This document shows, piece after piece, positions 35,746-48,011 of a DNA stretch of 64,000 nt (its first letter is position 1; every line of letters begins with the position of its first letter). Both the position numbers and the translations under genes were made by a program. The DNA lies in NCBI RefSeq assembly GCF_000384335.2, contig NZ_KQ031382.1, forward strand, positions 3,992,581-4,056,580, read 5' to 3'. The stretch is from Hyphomicrobium sp. 99. GTDB taxonomy: Bacteria > Pseudomonadota > Alphaproteobacteria > Rhizobiales > Hyphomicrobiaceae. The notes beneath the pieces are model-generated. The model had not been told where the DNA came from, ran no database searches, and worked only from the letters and a program-made list of their open reading frames with translations.

Positions 35746-35854
35746 GATCTCTCCCCTGGAGACTTACGACTATCGCATGCTGTGTCGGGTGACAAAGAGG
35801 CTGCCCCCGCCGCCCGCTTGCCAGTGACAGTCGCACGGGCATAATGGCGGCACC

Positions 35855-36352
35855 ATGACCGAGGCCGCGCCGTCCGCAACGAATCCCGCCTCTCCCGTTC
35901 TTCCCAGCGAAAAGGCCCGGGATTATGAACGCGCCCGCGCCATCCTCCGCGGCACGCAGCGGCTGCTCCGGTCGCTCGATTTCGAAAGCGTGAGCGAGGT
36001 CTCGCTCGCCAATGGACGCCGCGCCGACGTCTTGGGTATCCGCCGCGACGGCGAGATTTGGATCGTTGAGATCAAGTCGAGTATTGCCGACTTCCGGGCC
36101 GATCAGAAATGGCCGGAGTATCGCGACTACTGCGATGCACTTCTCTTCGCAGTCGCAGCGGATTTCCCGTCGGAGATTTTGCCGGTCGATACCGGATTGA
36201 TCCTCGCCGACGCCTATGCGGGCGAGATGGTGCGAACGCCGCCGCACCATCCATTACCAGCCGCTCGGCGTAAAGCCGTGACGATTGCGCTCGCGCGCAC
36301 GGCGTCGATGCGGTTGCACGCCGAGCGTGATCCGGGCTTCGGGATAGAATGA
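35855..36352 (+). CDS. mmcB: MmcB family DNA repair protein
   Basis: 165 residues. A restriction-endonuclease-like core is visible: E/D in EVSLANGRRADVLGIRRDG, then IWIVEIKSSIADFRADQKW (the ExK motif) and the DYCDALLFAVAADFP strand. In Caulobacter MmcB protects against mitomycin C; nuclease activity is inferred from the fold. It is divergent from the Lon-like ATPase (109 bp) and convergent with the response regulator gene. Confidence 0.9.
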   Translation: MTEAAPSATNPASPVLPSEKARDYERARAILRGTQRLLRSLDFESVSEVSLANGRRADVLGIRRDGEIWIVEIKSSIADFRADQKWPEYRDYCDALLFAVAADFPSEILPVDTGLILADAYAGEMVRTPPHHPLPAARRKAVTIALARTASMRLHAERDPGFGIE

Positions 36353-36383
36353 AAAGCCAAGCGCTTTAGCTGTCGCCGCCGCT

Positions 36384-36968
36384 TTATTTCGGTGCGCGCT
36401 TCGCGAGGATGCGTTGCAGCGTACGGCGATGCATATTCAGCCGGCGCGCTGTTTCCGAGACGTTGCGATTGCAAAGCTCATACACGCGCTGAATGTGCTC
36501 CCAACGCACGCGGTCCGCCGACATCGGGTTCTCCGGCGGTGGTGCCTTTGAATCCGTCGGAGCGAGAAGCGCGTCGGTAACATCGTCGGCGTCAGCAGGC
36601 TTCGCGAGATAATCGACGGCGCCGAGCTTCACGGCCGAAACCGCCGTTGCGATATTGCCGTAGCCGGTGAGAACGATCGCGCGCGCATCGGGTCGGGCCC
36701 TCGCGAGCTCGGCGATGACGTCGAGACCGGAGCCATCTTCGAGACGCATGTCGACGACAGCAAAGGCCGGCGCCTTTTCGCGGATGAGATCGACGCCTTC
36801 AGCAACGGAATGGCCGAAACGAACCTCGAAGCCGCGAAGCTCCATGGCGCGCGCCAAGCGTTGCAGAAACGACCTGTCGTCGTCGACGATGACCAACGAA
36901 CGGTCGGCCGGCAATTCATCCTGTTTGAATGACAGGTCTTCGGTAACCAAAGGAGCCTCCCGGATCAC
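36384..36968 (-). CDS. actR: Redox response regulator ActR/RegA/PrrA
   Basis: 194 residues. The receiver domain has D29/D30, the phospho-acceptor D73 in VVDMRLEDGSG and K123 in LAKPADADD. A Pro-rich linker (142-148) is followed by a Fis-type helix-turn-helix (about 157-190) NVSETARRLNMHRRTLQRIL. It controls redox-dependent genes for respiration and energy metabolism. The cognate kinase actS is 140 bp upstream on the same strand, and a SCO-family gene lies beyond, the known regA-regB-senC arrangement. Confidence 0.95.
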   Translation of the reverse strand: MIREAPLVTEDLSFKQDELPADRSLVIVDDDRSFLQRLARAMELRGFEVRFGHSVAEGVDLIREKAPAFAVVDMRLEDGSGLDVIAELARARPDARAIVLTGYGNIATAVSAVKLGAVDYLAKPADADDVTDALLAPTDSKAPPPENPMSADRVRWEHIQRVYELCNRNVSETARRLNMHRRTLQRILAKRAPK

Positions 36969-37108
36969 TTATTATCCGTTGCTTTTTTCATGACAGGCCA
37001 TAATCCATCGCCGCCTACCCGGCTGCAACCCCTTACGCAAGCAAAAAACAACCTAAAAGGTTACTATCAGAGCAAAAACCGAACACCCATTCGTGCCAAA
37101 TCGACGGA

Positions 37109-38506
37109 TTATGCCACTTTCGTCGCCGAAGAACGCCGTCCCGGCCAGGCGAAAGCACCGGGCGGGAGTTCGAAAGCGGTTCTCGGCCATGAGATCTGAA
37201 TATTGGCCCCATGACGAGGCGGCGTGAGGTTTGAGAAGGACACGGTCGCGCCTGAACGCTCCAGAAGCGTCTTGGCGATGAAGAGTCCGAGCCCCAGTCC
37301 CGAGTGGCCGTGATCGCCCTTGTCTTCGAAGCGCCGCGTCGTGACGTAAGGCTCGCCGATGCTGTCCATCATCTCGGGCGCAAAGCCCGGACCATCGTCG
37401 GAGATCGTGAAGAAGACGTGCGAGCCGTTCCAGCGCGCCGTGATCTGCACCTCCGAATTCGCGAAGCCGACGGCATTCTCGATGAGATTGCCGAGCCCGT
37501 AGATGACGCCCGGGCGGCGATGCGCAACGGGCTCGATCCTCACTTCGTCGTCGAGGCCCGGCAACGGACTTGCAGAAATGATGATGCGCTTGCCGGCGTT
37601 CCGATGCGGCGTCGATGCTTCTTCGAGGAGCTCCACCACGCTGAGGCTCGCGTGCATCGGATCCTGCTCGTCAGGCTTACGCGTCAGCTTCTGCAGAATT
37701 TCCCGGCAGCGGCGGGCCTGACTGTGAAGAAGCTGCAAGTCCTCGCGATAGCGGCTATCGCTGCCAAGCTCGTGCTCAAGTTCCTTGGCGACGAGCGCGA
37801 TCGTCGAAAGCGGCGTGCCGAGTTCATGCGCCGCCGCTGCCGCCAATCCGTCGAGCGCGTGCAGCCTCTGCTCGCTCGCAAGCACCATGTCTGTCGCCGC
37901 CAAAGCAGCTGACATCTGCCGGGATTCCTTGTTCAATCGCCATGTGAAGAAGGCCATGAACACCATCGACGCGGTCATCGCCAGCAGCAAACCGATCTTG
38001 TAATCGGTCGGAAGTTCGAAACGCGTCCCCTCCCGCCACGGCAGCGGATAATGATTGTTGATGAGCAGCATGCCGATCGCGATCACGGCTGAACCAAGGA
38101 ACACCGTGTAGCGCGGCGGCAGCGTCGCGGCCGCGACCGTGACCGGGGCGACGAGCAAAACCGAAAACGGATTTTGAATGCCGCCCGTCAGATAGAGGAG
38201 ACCCGCGAGCTGCAAGACGTCGTAGACGAGAAGACCGAGCGCGAACCGCGTGCTGAGGCGGTAGCGCACCGGAAAGCGGATCGACAGAAAGACATTCAGC
38301 CACGCCGACAGCGCGATGAGAACGAGGCAACTTCCGATGTTCAATGGGAAGCCGTAGAGCAGCGTCACTGCCGCGATGGCAGCGAGCTGGCCGAGCACCG
38401 CCATCCAGCGAAGACGAACGCTCGTCATGAGGCGGAGCTGGCTCTCGCGTTCGTTTACGATGCCCTTGAGAACCGGCGCGGGCGCGCTATCAGTAGGCAT
38501 ACTCAT
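37109..38506 (-). CDS. actS: Redox-sensing histidine kinase ActS/RegB/PrrB
   Basis: 465 residues from the ATG at 38506 (the frame is open to 38575). Six transmembrane helices fill residues about 33-190. The quinone-binding heptapeptide GGIQNPF is at 109-115 and the phospho-acceptor His227 is in AAAAAHELGTPLST. The redox cysteine C267 is in HSQARRCREIL, and the HATPase_c motifs are NLIENAVGFA, SDDGPGFAP and HSGLGLGLFIAK. It senses quinone/redox state and phosphorylates ActR. It is divergent from the SCO gene. Confidence 0.95.
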   Translation of the reverse strand: MSMPTDSAPAPVLKGIVNERESQLRLMTSVRLRWMAVLGQLAAIAAVTLLYGFPLNIGSCLVLIALSAWLNVFLSIRFPVRYRLSTRFALGLLVYDVLQLAGLLYLTGGIQNPFSVLLVAPVTVAAATLPPRYTVFLGSAVIAIGMLLINNHYPLPWREGTRFELPTDYKIGLLLAMTASMVFMAFFTWRLNKESRQMSAALAATDMVLASEQRLHALDGLAAAAAHELGTPLSTIALVAKELEHELGSDSRYREDLQLLHSQARRCREILQKLTRKPDEQDPMHASLSVVELLEEASTPHRNAGKRIIISASPLPGLDDEVRIEPVAHRRPGVIYGLGNLIENAVGFANSEVQITARWNGSHVFFTISDDGPGFAPEMMDSIGEPYVTTRRFEDKGDHGHSGLGLGLFIAKTLLERSGATVSFSNLTPPRHGANIQISWPRTAFELPPGAFAWPGRRSSATKVA

Positions 38507-38641
38507 GAAATCGATGAATCCGGTTTCGAAGTCGTGACCGCAAGCCGCATATCGCTCGCGCTTGCACGCCTGCATTAGAAAGCCGACATCTTATCAGCTT
38601 AGCTTCATTCTTACCCAAAGGGCGACGGAGACATCAAGCTT

Positions 38642-39247
38642 ATGAACCGCACGACGATTGGGATGGTCTTCGCCGGCCTTCTGACAGGCGCCGCACTTGG
38701 GTTTATTGCGCTTAAAGTACCGACCCCGGCAATGAATACCGAAACCCAAGTCACCGGTAAGCCGGCTGTCGGGGGTCCGTTCAGCCTTTTCGATCAGACC
38801 GGCAAGCGGGTGACCGACAAGGACTTTCTTGGACGGTATATGCTCGTCTTCTTTGGTTATACAAATTGTCCGGATATTTGTCCTGCCGGTCTTCAGGTGA
38901 TGTCAGCTGCTCTCGACAAGCTCGGCGACCGCGCCCGCGACGTCGTTCCGGTCTTCATCACGCTTGACCCGAAGGAAGATACGCCCGAGCGGCTCGCGAC
39001 ATATCTGAAAAGCTTTCATCCGCGTCTCGTCGGCTTGACCGGAAGCGAGAGCGACACTGCAGCGGCAGCCAAAGCCTATCGCGTTTTTTACCAGAAGGTT
39101 CCTGACGACAAAGATCCTTCGCACTACAGCATCGATCACTCGGCGATCTTCTACCTGATGGGCAAGGACGGAACATTGGTTGCGCCGATCCCGCACACGA
39201 ACGACGTTGATCAACTCGCACTCGCGATCGAAAAAGCAATTCATTAA
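38642..39247 (+). CDS. SCO1/SenC/PrrC family protein
   Basis: 201 residues. An N-terminal membrane anchor (5-25) is followed by a thioredoxin-like domain with C76-P-D-I-C80 in GYTNCPDICPAG and the distal His in SIDHSAIFY. These residues bind copper. SCO proteins deliver copper to the CuA centre of cytochrome oxidase or act as thiol reductases in the periplasm. Its location next to actS/actR follows the regB-senC tradition and suggests a link between redox sensing and oxidase assembly. Confidence 0.95.
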   Translation: MNRTTIGMVFAGLLTGAALGFIALKVPTPAMNTETQVTGKPAVGGPFSLFDQTGKRVTDKDFLGRYMLVFFGYTNCPDICPAGLQVMSAALDKLGDRARDVVPVFITLDPKEDTPERLATYLKSFHPRLVGLTGSESDTAAAAKAYRVFYQKVPDDKDPSHYSIDHSAIFYLMGKDGTLVAPIPHTNDVDQLALAIEKAIH

Positions 39248-39438
39248 ACATTCGCGGCGATTCGTTCCTGAGACCGGAGCGCCACACTTTCACACGCTGG
39301 AGTTATCACTCCGGACATTGCTGCTGGAGCAACGAGCCGAACCTTGTTAGGTCATCTTAGTGCTGTATTGATCCGGCACACGCGAACGGCACTTCGTTGC
39401 ATCAGTCAGATGCGCGTCGGCTTTTGGGGGCAGAGCGC

Positions 39439-40212
39439 ATGAGGATCATAAATGGACATCGCGCCATCGACCTGAGTTCAAAATCGCGATCGGTTCGTCT
39501 CGAGGACATCGGCGCACAGTTGGAAGTCCGCCGTCATCCGGGAGCACGCCGCTTGACGTTGCGCGTCAGCCGCACGCGCCGCGCGGTGATCGTCACGCTT
39601 CCTCTTCAATGCGATCTCGATGAAGCAGGCACGTTTCTCAACCGGCACATCGATTGGGTTCGCGCACGGTTGGACAGTCTTCCCAACCACGTTCCCTTCG
39701 AAGACGCAGCCGCGATGCCACTGCGCGGTGTCCCGCATACGATTTCATTTACGGGCAACACGCGCACGCGTTTGATCTCCGTCGACGATCGTCAAGCCAA
39801 TCGCCCCACGATCGTCGTCCCGGGCGACAAGGAGCGTGCACCCGACAGGCTGACGCGTTTTCTGTTCGATGAAGCCAAAAGCGATCTCGCGACCAGCGTT
39901 GCCAAGTACGCGCGTCCGCTAGCCGTGAAGCCAACGCGCATCGCCATTCGCGATCAGACGAGCCGATGGGGCTCGTGCTCCACAACGGGCGCGCTTTCGT
40001 TCTCGTGGCGCCTGATCCTGGCTCCGTCCTTCGTGCTCGATTACGTCGCCGCGCACGAAGTCGCTCATCTCTCGGAGATGAACCACGGCCCGCGCTTTTG
40101 GGCGCTCGTCAAAAAGATCTGCCCCGAATTCGAAACCGCGAAGCAATGGTTGCAGGTTCTGGGACCCGATCTTCATCGCTACGGACCAGCGCACGGCCAG
40201 TCACAGAACTGA
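39439..40212 (+). CDS. YgjP/M48-type zinc metallopeptidase
   Basis: 257 residues from the ATG at 39439, which has GGGGG 8 nt upstream. The C-terminal domain has TSRWGSCSTTGALSFSWRL and the zinc motif HEVAH in VAAHEVAHLSEMNHGPRFW, with the third ligand expected in the FW-x-LVKK helix. The N-terminal part is a beta-rich region with RRHPGARRLTLRVS. The proteins are often annotated YgjP or M48; the natural substrates are unknown. It is convergent with the PBP1A gene. Confidence 0.9.
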   Translation: MRIINGHRAIDLSSKSRSVRLEDIGAQLEVRRHPGARRLTLRVSRTRRAVIVTLPLQCDLDEAGTFLNRHIDWVRARLDSLPNHVPFEDAAAMPLRGVPHTISFTGNTRTRLISVDDRQANRPTIVVPGDKERAPDRLTRFLFDEAKSDLATSVAKYARPLAVKPTRIAIRDQTSRWGSCSTTGALSFSWRLILAPSFVLDYVAAHEVAHLSEMNHGPRFWALVKKICPEFETAKQWLQVLGPDLHRYGPAHGQSQN

Positions 40213-40219
40213 CCCGCAC

Positions 40220-42607
40220 TCACCGCCAGTTGGCGAACGACAAAAACCCACTCTGTTGTTCAGCGGGCGTCTCATTGGACGCGGTGCCGGTCGCGGTTTT
40301 CAACTCGCCCGGCGTCGTCGAAACCGCACGAGTGATGAAATTATCATCGATCTCTTCAGCGGGATGATTTTGCGAACCCGCTGACGGGCGACCGGCATCC
40401 GCCGCAATCGTTCTTTTCCCCGCTGGCTGCGCCCGCGCGTCCCGCCGCGGCGCCCATGGCAGAACTTCTTTCGCCTCGACGACACGCGGTGTCCGCGACG
40501 CCGTCGAAGCAGGCACGAGCGGATTGATGCCGAAGTCTGCCGCATCCGCATCGACGCTTCCAATGACAGTTCCCGGCAACGGCTCGGGCGTCAGACCTTC
40601 GTGCGCAACACGCATGACCTGCTTCCAGATCTCGGCAGGCAGCGTGCCGCCGGTTGCGCGGTTCATCGGCTTACCGTTGTCGTTCCCGATCCACACGCCG
40701 GCCGTCAGATGGCTCGTGTAACCAATGAACCAGGCATCGCGAAAATCCTGCGTCGTGCCGGTCTTGCCCGCAACCGGCTGATCGGCGAGCGCAGCCCGCT
40801 TTCCCGTCCCATAAACAACCGCCGCATTCAGCATGTCGTTCAAAGCACCGAGCCGGTCCGCCTCGGCGATCCTGTGATCCTTCGCTGGCGGCTGGGCTTT
40901 GAAAAGCACGCGGCCCGTGCTCGTCGAGACCTTGACGATAACGTGCGGTTCGACGACCTCGCCGCCGTTCGAGAACGCCGTGTAAGCGCCCGCCATCTCG
41001 AGAAGCGTCACTTCCGACGTTCCGAGCGCGAGCGCGGGCCCTTCGCGCAATTCCGATTTGATCCCGAGGCGCTGCGCGAGATCGGCCGCCGTGCCGCGCC
41101 CGATATCCTGATTGAGCCGCACCGCAACCGTGTTGACCGATTGCGCCAACGCGCGTCGCAGCGTGATCGGCCCAGCGTACTCGTTCTTATCGTTCTTCGG
41201 CGACCAGCCGCCGATGGTGATCGGCGCATCGTCGGCGATCGTCTGAGGCGACATGCCCCGCTGCAACGCCGCGAGATAGACGAACGGCTTGAACGCCGAA
41301 CCCGGCTGGCGCTTCGCCTTGACTGCACGATTGAACTGGCTGTCGGCATAATCCCGCCCGCCGACGAGCGCCCGGATGCCGCCGTCGCTGTCGAGCACGG
41401 CGACAGCCGCCTGACTGGCGCCGAACGCCGTCCCTTTCTGTTCGAGACTGTCCGTGACGATTTCCTGCGCGCGGCGCTGCAGCGATTTATCGATCGTCGT
41501 CTCCACGACGAGGTCGATGTCATCCGCGCCCGTGATCGGCTGCAGCTGCTCGACAACGTAATCGACGACGTAACCGGCATCGGCCGACGTCTTCGCCATC
41601 TTCTGCTCGTTGAAGACGAGCGTTTGCTCAAGCGCTTGCGTCTCCTGCGCTTCGGAGATGAACCCCGCGTCGAACATTTTCGCAAGGACGACGCGCGCAC
41701 GCGCACGCGCAGCTCCAGGGCTCGCAGCCGGCGAATATTTGGATGGCGCCTTGAGGAGGCCGGCAATCAGTGCCGCTTCCGGCAATGTCAGCTCGCGAGC
41801 AGGCTTATCGAAATATCTTCGGCTCGCCGCTTCCACCCCGTAAGCGCCGCCGCCAAAGTAAACTTGATTTAAGTAGAGTTCGAGGATTTCGGACTTCGAG
41901 AGCCGAACCTCGAGCCAGAGCGCAAGCCCAAGCTCCGCGATCTTACGCGTCAGCGTCCGGTCCTGAGTAAGAAAGAGGTTTTTCGCCAGCTGCTGGGTCA
42001 GCGTCGATCCGCCTTGCGCAAAGCGCCCAGCGCGCAAGTTCGCAAACATCGCCCGGATCATGCCGGCAGGATCGACGCCATAGTGATCGAAGAACCGGCG
42101 ATCCTCCGTTGCAACGACCGCGGCCGGAACGAGCTTCCCCAGCTGATCGAGCGACACGTACTCGCGAGGCGTTCCCCGCTCCGTCAGCGTCGAGCCGTCG
42201 CGCGCCAGAATGCGGAGCAGCGGCGTATGCGCCGTGTTGCGAAGGGCAAGTGGATCGGGAAATACGACGGTATAATAGACCATCATCACGGCGAAGGTCA
42301 GCATCGCCACGCCCGCGCCAAGCACCCCGGCACCGAGCGCCACACGGTATTTGAGCTTCAGCCTGGCCAAAAATCCGCGTCGCGCCTCAACCGGCAATGT
42401 TGCCTGCAGTTGTTGCGGCGTTTGCGCGTGCAGTTGCGCGAAATCTGCCGGATCGTCGTCGACCCGAAAAGCTTGTTGGGCGACCGATTGAAATGAACCC
42501 GGCAGCGTCGGCTCCGGTTGAGGCGCGACTGGGCGCGACCCGCCGAACAGCATCCTGCGGACCAGCCACAGTGCAAAACGCAAAGCTGCAGCGATGGCGC
42601 GCAACAC
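40220..42607 (-). CDS. mrcA: Penicillin-binding protein 1A family (transglycosylase/transpeptidase)
   Basis: 795 residues. A cytoplasmic N-terminus of about 85 residues precedes a single membrane helix (about 90-115). The GT51 domain has TEDRRFFDHYGVDP with Glu168. The transpeptidase has S437-A-F-K440 (GSAFKPF), S490-V-N492 and K615-T-G617 (GKTGTTQ). The last about 120 residues are Pro/Ala-rich and unstructured. It builds peptidoglycan in the periplasm. A near-perfect CtrA box lies 103-117 bp upstream, in line with cell-cycle control of wall growth. It is a distinct class from pbpC at 2.9 kb. Confidence 0.95.
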   Translation of the reverse strand: MLRAIAAALRFALWLVRRMLFGGSRPVAPQPEPTLPGSFQSVAQQAFRVDDDPADFAQLHAQTPQQLQATLPVEARRGFLARLKLKYRVALGAGVLGAGVAMLTFAVMMVYYTVVFPDPLALRNTAHTPLLRILARDGSTLTERGTPREYVSLDQLGKLVPAAVVATEDRRFFDHYGVDPAGMIRAMFANLRAGRFAQGGSTLTQQLAKNLFLTQDRTLTRKIAELGLALWLEVRLSKSEILELYLNQVYFGGGAYGVEAASRRYFDKPARELTLPEAALIAGLLKAPSKYSPAASPGAARARARVVLAKMFDAGFISEAQETQALEQTLVFNEQKMAKTSADAGYVVDYVVEQLQPITGADDIDLVVETTIDKSLQRRAQEIVTDSLEQKGTAFGASQAAVAVLDSDGGIRALVGGRDYADSQFNRAVKAKRQPGSAFKPFVYLAALQRGMSPQTIADDAPITIGGWSPKNDKNEYAGPITLRRALAQSVNTVAVRLNQDIGRGTAADLAQRLGIKSELREGPALALGTSEVTLLEMAGAYTAFSNGGEVVEPHVIVKVSTSTGRVLFKAQPPAKDHRIAEADRLGALNDMLNAAVVYGTGKRAALADQPVAGKTGTTQDFRDAWFIGYTSHLTAGVWIGNDNGKPMNRATGGTLPAEIWKQVMRVAHEGLTPEPLPGTVIGSVDADAADFGINPLVPASTASRTPRVVEAKEVLPWAPRRDARAQPAGKRTIAADAGRPSAGSQNHPAEEIDDNFITRAVSTTPGELKTATGTASNETPAEQQSGFLSFANWR

Positions 42608-42709
42608 GTCAAAACCTCGAAGGCGGAAGTCGCCCCTTGCCGTCCAAGCCTGAAAAGCCTGATCTGAAAGGAAAGCGGGATCAATCCCACAATTGTAATC
42701 GAACGTTGG

Positions 42710-42724
42710 CTAAGGTCGCGTTAA
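42710..42724. promoter_or_regulatory. CtrA-like box upstream of the PBP1A gene
   Basis: CTAA-GGTCGCG-TTAA differs at one position from the TTAA-N7-TTAA consensus. It is in the 261-bp region between the divergent PBP1A and antiporter genes. That region also has a G/C-rich stretch at 42780-42830 and a TATTGAGGAGAG ribosome site for the antiporter. Confidence 0.35.
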
Positions 42725-42868
42725 CCCGCGGCCCCGCGCCGGTCAGGTATCAAATTCGCAAGTTGTAGGCGCTGCAAAAAAGTCCCGCGTGGCGGGCGAA
42801 ACGAAATGCCCTGTGGCATCCGGCCCCTCAGGCGGTCATAGTAAATATGAATCTATTGAGGAGAGCTG

Positions 42869-44659
42869 ATGTCTGCTGCGGGTGATCTGGCCAACTACAA
42901 GGACGCACTTCTCGTTCTCGGCACGGCCGGTGTCGTCGTACCCGTGTTGCATCGCTTCGGCGTTAGCACCGTTCTTGCTTTCCTGCTGACAGGCGCTTTC
43001 CTAAGCCCTGGCGGCCTCGGCGCCTTGACGTCCTACGTACCTCAGCTCTCCTGGCTGACGATCACCGACCCCGAACGATTATCCAAATTCGCCGAGTGGG
43101 GCGTCGTCTTCCTCCTGTTCATCATCGGCCTCGAACTTTCCTTCGAGCGCTTATCGACGATGCGGCGCTTGGTCTTCGGCCTCGGTGGTTCGCAGGTCGT
43201 CGTCTCCGCCGCACTTATCGGTTCGGTTGCCTATGCGCTCGGCCAGCCTCCGGCGATCGCCCTCGTCATCGGCTCCGCCCTCTGCCTGTCCTCGACGGCC
43301 ATCGTCATCGAGTTGCTTGCCACTCAAAAGCGGCTGTCGACGTCGGTCGGCAGGACTTCCTTCTCGATCCTGCTCTTTCAGGATCTCGCGGTCGTTCCGA
43401 TCCTCATTCTCGTCGGCATTCTAGAGCCGGGAAATGAGACGTCGATCGCCACCAAAATTTTAACGGCGCTGGCACAGGCAGCCATCGCGCTCGTCACCAT
43501 CGTCGCCGTCGGCCGCTTCCTGTTGCAGCCGCTATTTCGGCTTGTAGCTCAGACTCACAACGCCGACCTCTTCATCGCCGCGACCTTGTTCGTCGCCGTC
43601 AGCACGGCCTTCGTGACGGCCGCTGCGGGCCTATCTCTCGCTCTCGGAGCGTTCGTCGCCGGCCTCCTGCTCGCTGAAACCGAATATCGCCGGGCCGTGC
43701 AAACGACCATCGAGCCGATAAAATCGCTTTTGCTCGGCGTGTTTTTCTTTTCGGTCGGCTCGCAGCTCGACATTCAATCGCTGATATCCGAGCCGGTCGC
43801 GATCCTCGCGACGACGTTGGGTCTTCTCGGAATCCAGGTCGTCATCATCTACGGATTGGCCCGCCTCTTCAGCGTCTCGAGATCGGCGTCGATTGAATCA
43901 GCCGCACTGCTGGCGCCGGGCGGCGAATTCGCCTTCGTGATCCTGACGCTCGCGCACGCTTCACAGCTCATCAATCAGGAGTTGATGAGTATCCTGCTCA
44001 CCGCGGTATCGATCACAATGGCATTGATACCTGCGTGCGCGAAGTTCGGCCGTAAGTTCGCCAAACGATACGTGCCGCCGCCGACAATCGATCCGGCATT
44101 GACGGTCACGCCCGTCAGCGACGGCAGCGTCAAAGCCCTCGTTGTGGGCTACGGACGGGTTGGACAGCTGATCGGCGACATGCTTGCAGAACACAACATC
44201 TCCTACATCGCCGTCGACCGCGCGCCGAGCCTCGTCGCCAACGCGCGACAGGAAGGCAAGCCCGTGTTTTACGGCGACGTGACCTACGCCGAATTCCTTG
44301 AGCACTGCGGTCTCGATACCGCAAAAGCGGCGATCATCACGATCCACAAGGAAGCCGAGATCGACGGGATCGTGAAAATCCTCAGAGCGCGGTATCCGAA
44401 CCTGCTCATCGTCTCGCGTGCAAAGGACGCGGCTCACGCGCGCCATCTCTACGAGATCGGCGTCAACGATGCCGTGCCGGAAACGATCGAGGCGAGCCTT
44501 CAGCTCTCGGAAGCAGCCCTCGTCGGTCTCGGCGTTCCGACGGGGCCCGTCATCGCTTCCATTCACGAGAAGCGCGACGAATTCCGTACCGAGCTTCAAG
44601 GAGCCGCCAAAAAGGCGGGGACCGTAACGCGCGCGTTTCCCAGAAAGCGCTCTACCTGA
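42869..44659 (+). CDS. Kef/YbaL-type cation:proton antiporter with RCK domain
   Basis: 596 residues. About 12-13 transmembrane segments (residues 12-395) form a CPA2 antiporter; FGVSTVLAFLLTGAFLSPGGLG and GLELSFERL match this family. A cytoplasmic RCK/TrkA-N domain starts near 420 with VKALVVGYGRVGQLIG (NAD-binding) and the FYGDVTYAEFLEHCGL stretch. It probably exchanges K+ for H+ and responds to ligands through the RCK domain. It has a good GAGGAG site. It is followed by the DUF4112 gene. Confidence 0.93.
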   Translation: MSAAGDLANYKDALLVLGTAGVVVPVLHRFGVSTVLAFLLTGAFLSPGGLGALTSYVPQLSWLTITDPERLSKFAEWGVVFLLFIIGLELSFERLSTMRRLVFGLGGSQVVVSAALIGSVAYALGQPPAIALVIGSALCLSSTAIVIELLATQKRLSTSVGRTSFSILLFQDLAVVPILILVGILEPGNETSIATKILTALAQAAIALVTIVAVGRFLLQPLFRLVAQTHNADLFIAATLFVAVSTAFVTAAAGLSLALGAFVAGLLLAETEYRRAVQTTIEPIKSLLLGVFFFSVGSQLDIQSLISEPVAILATTLGLLGIQVVIIYGLARLFSVSRSASIESAALLAPGGEFAFVILTLAHASQLINQELMSILLTAVSITMALIPACAKFGRKFAKRYVPPPTIDPALTVTPVSDGSVKALVVGYGRVGQLIGDMLAEHNISYIAVDRAPSLVANARQEGKPVFYGDVTYAEFLEHCGLDTAKAAIITIHKEAEIDGIVKILRARYPNLLIVSRAKDAAHARHLYEIGVNDAVPETIEASLQLSEAALVGLGVPTGPVIASIHEKRDEFRTELQGAAKKAGTVTRAFPRKRST

Positions 44660-44742
44660 GCGCTTTCGACGCGAACTGACTGAGCCGAACGTCTTGTGCC
44701 GGAACTTGTCGTTCCTACATCACGTTTCCTATTGGAGACAGG

Positions 44743-45210
44743 ATGGCGGAGCCGATGTCGACAATGTTCGAAAGACTGAATGGAACCCGTTTTGGAGACG
44801 CCTTTGCCGGCTCTCTGCCTGCGGGCGAATTCGACGAGAGCTTTGCGCGCATTGAAGCCTTGGCGAAGATGCTCGACAGCGCCATTCGCATTCCCGGCAC
44901 GAGCGTCGTCATGGGCATTGATGCCGTTCTCGGCCTCGTGCCCATCATCGGCGATGCCATTTCTGGCGCGATGGCAAGCTACATCATTTGGGAAGCCCGG
45001 CGTCTCGGCGCGCCGCGCTGGTTGATCGCGCGCATGGCCATGAACACGGCGCTCGATACCGCCGTCGGCAGCATCCCGGTCTTCGGCGACATGTTCGACG
45101 TCGCCTACAAATCAAACCTCAAAAACGTCGCGCTGCTGAAAAGACATGCTGAAAAGCATGGGGCCCGCTACGGCCGCCGCACCATCGAGACGACGTACAC
45201 CGTCGGCTGA
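44743..45210 (+). CDS. DUF4112 domain membrane-associated protein
   Basis: 155 residues. The DUF4112 signature is present: RIPGTSVVMGIDAVLGLVP, then IIGDAISGAMASYIIWEAR and GSIPVFGDMFDVAYKSNLKN. Two hydrophobic helices flank the conserved GD pairs. No function is known for the family. It is a short single gene between the antiporter and gyrB, with an ATG start 84 bp after the antiporter stop. Confidence 0.85.
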   Translation: MAEPMSTMFERLNGTRFGDAFAGSLPAGEFDESFARIEALAKMLDSAIRIPGTSVVMGIDAVLGLVPIIGDAISGAMASYIIWEARRLGAPRWLIARMAMNTALDTAVGSIPVFGDMFDVAYKSNLKNVALLKRHAEKHGARYGRRTIETTYTVG

Positions 45211-45221
45211 ATGGCCCCTCT

Positions 45222-45355
45222 TGTCATCCCGGCCGCAGCGTAGCGAAGAGCCGAGACCCAGCGCAAACCTACCGTCATCCCGGCGAAGGCCGGGATCCTC
45301 CGAACGAACAGCAACACCGCCCTATGTCGTGGTGCCGACCTTCGTCGGCATGACG
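45222..45355. repeat. Family B palindromes between DUF4112 and gyrB
   Basis: A partial unit starting GTCATCCCGGCCGCAGCG (45222-45265) is followed by a full short element (45273-45355). Its ends, GTCATCCCGGCGAAGGCCGG and CCGACCTTCGTCGGCATGAC, are each palindromic. This gap of about 200 bp holds no gene. Confidence 0.75.
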
Positions 45356-45410
45356 GTAGTGGACCAGTCCTTGCCTCTCGCAAGTTGGCTCGCAGGAACG
45401 AGCCGCGCCC

Positions 45411-47876
<2,466 letters not shown>

Positions 47877-48011
47877 TCAGCGGACGGAATTAAGGTCCAT
47901 TTGTATAGCACAAACCGGCCCGGATCGCCCCAAAAAATCGACAGAAATCATCATCAAAAAGCCCTTTGTTTTCAGTCTTTTGGATGTGGCCGTTTGTCCC
48001 GTTCAGAAGAC

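Noticed and set aside
34561..35844. 427-codon frame opposite the Lon-like ATPase
   Set aside because: Arg-rich translation typical of antisense frames in high-GC DNA; no family pattern.
40601..41872. 423-codon frame opposite the PBP1A gene
   Set aside because: Antisense shadow of a gene with all penicillin-binding motifs.
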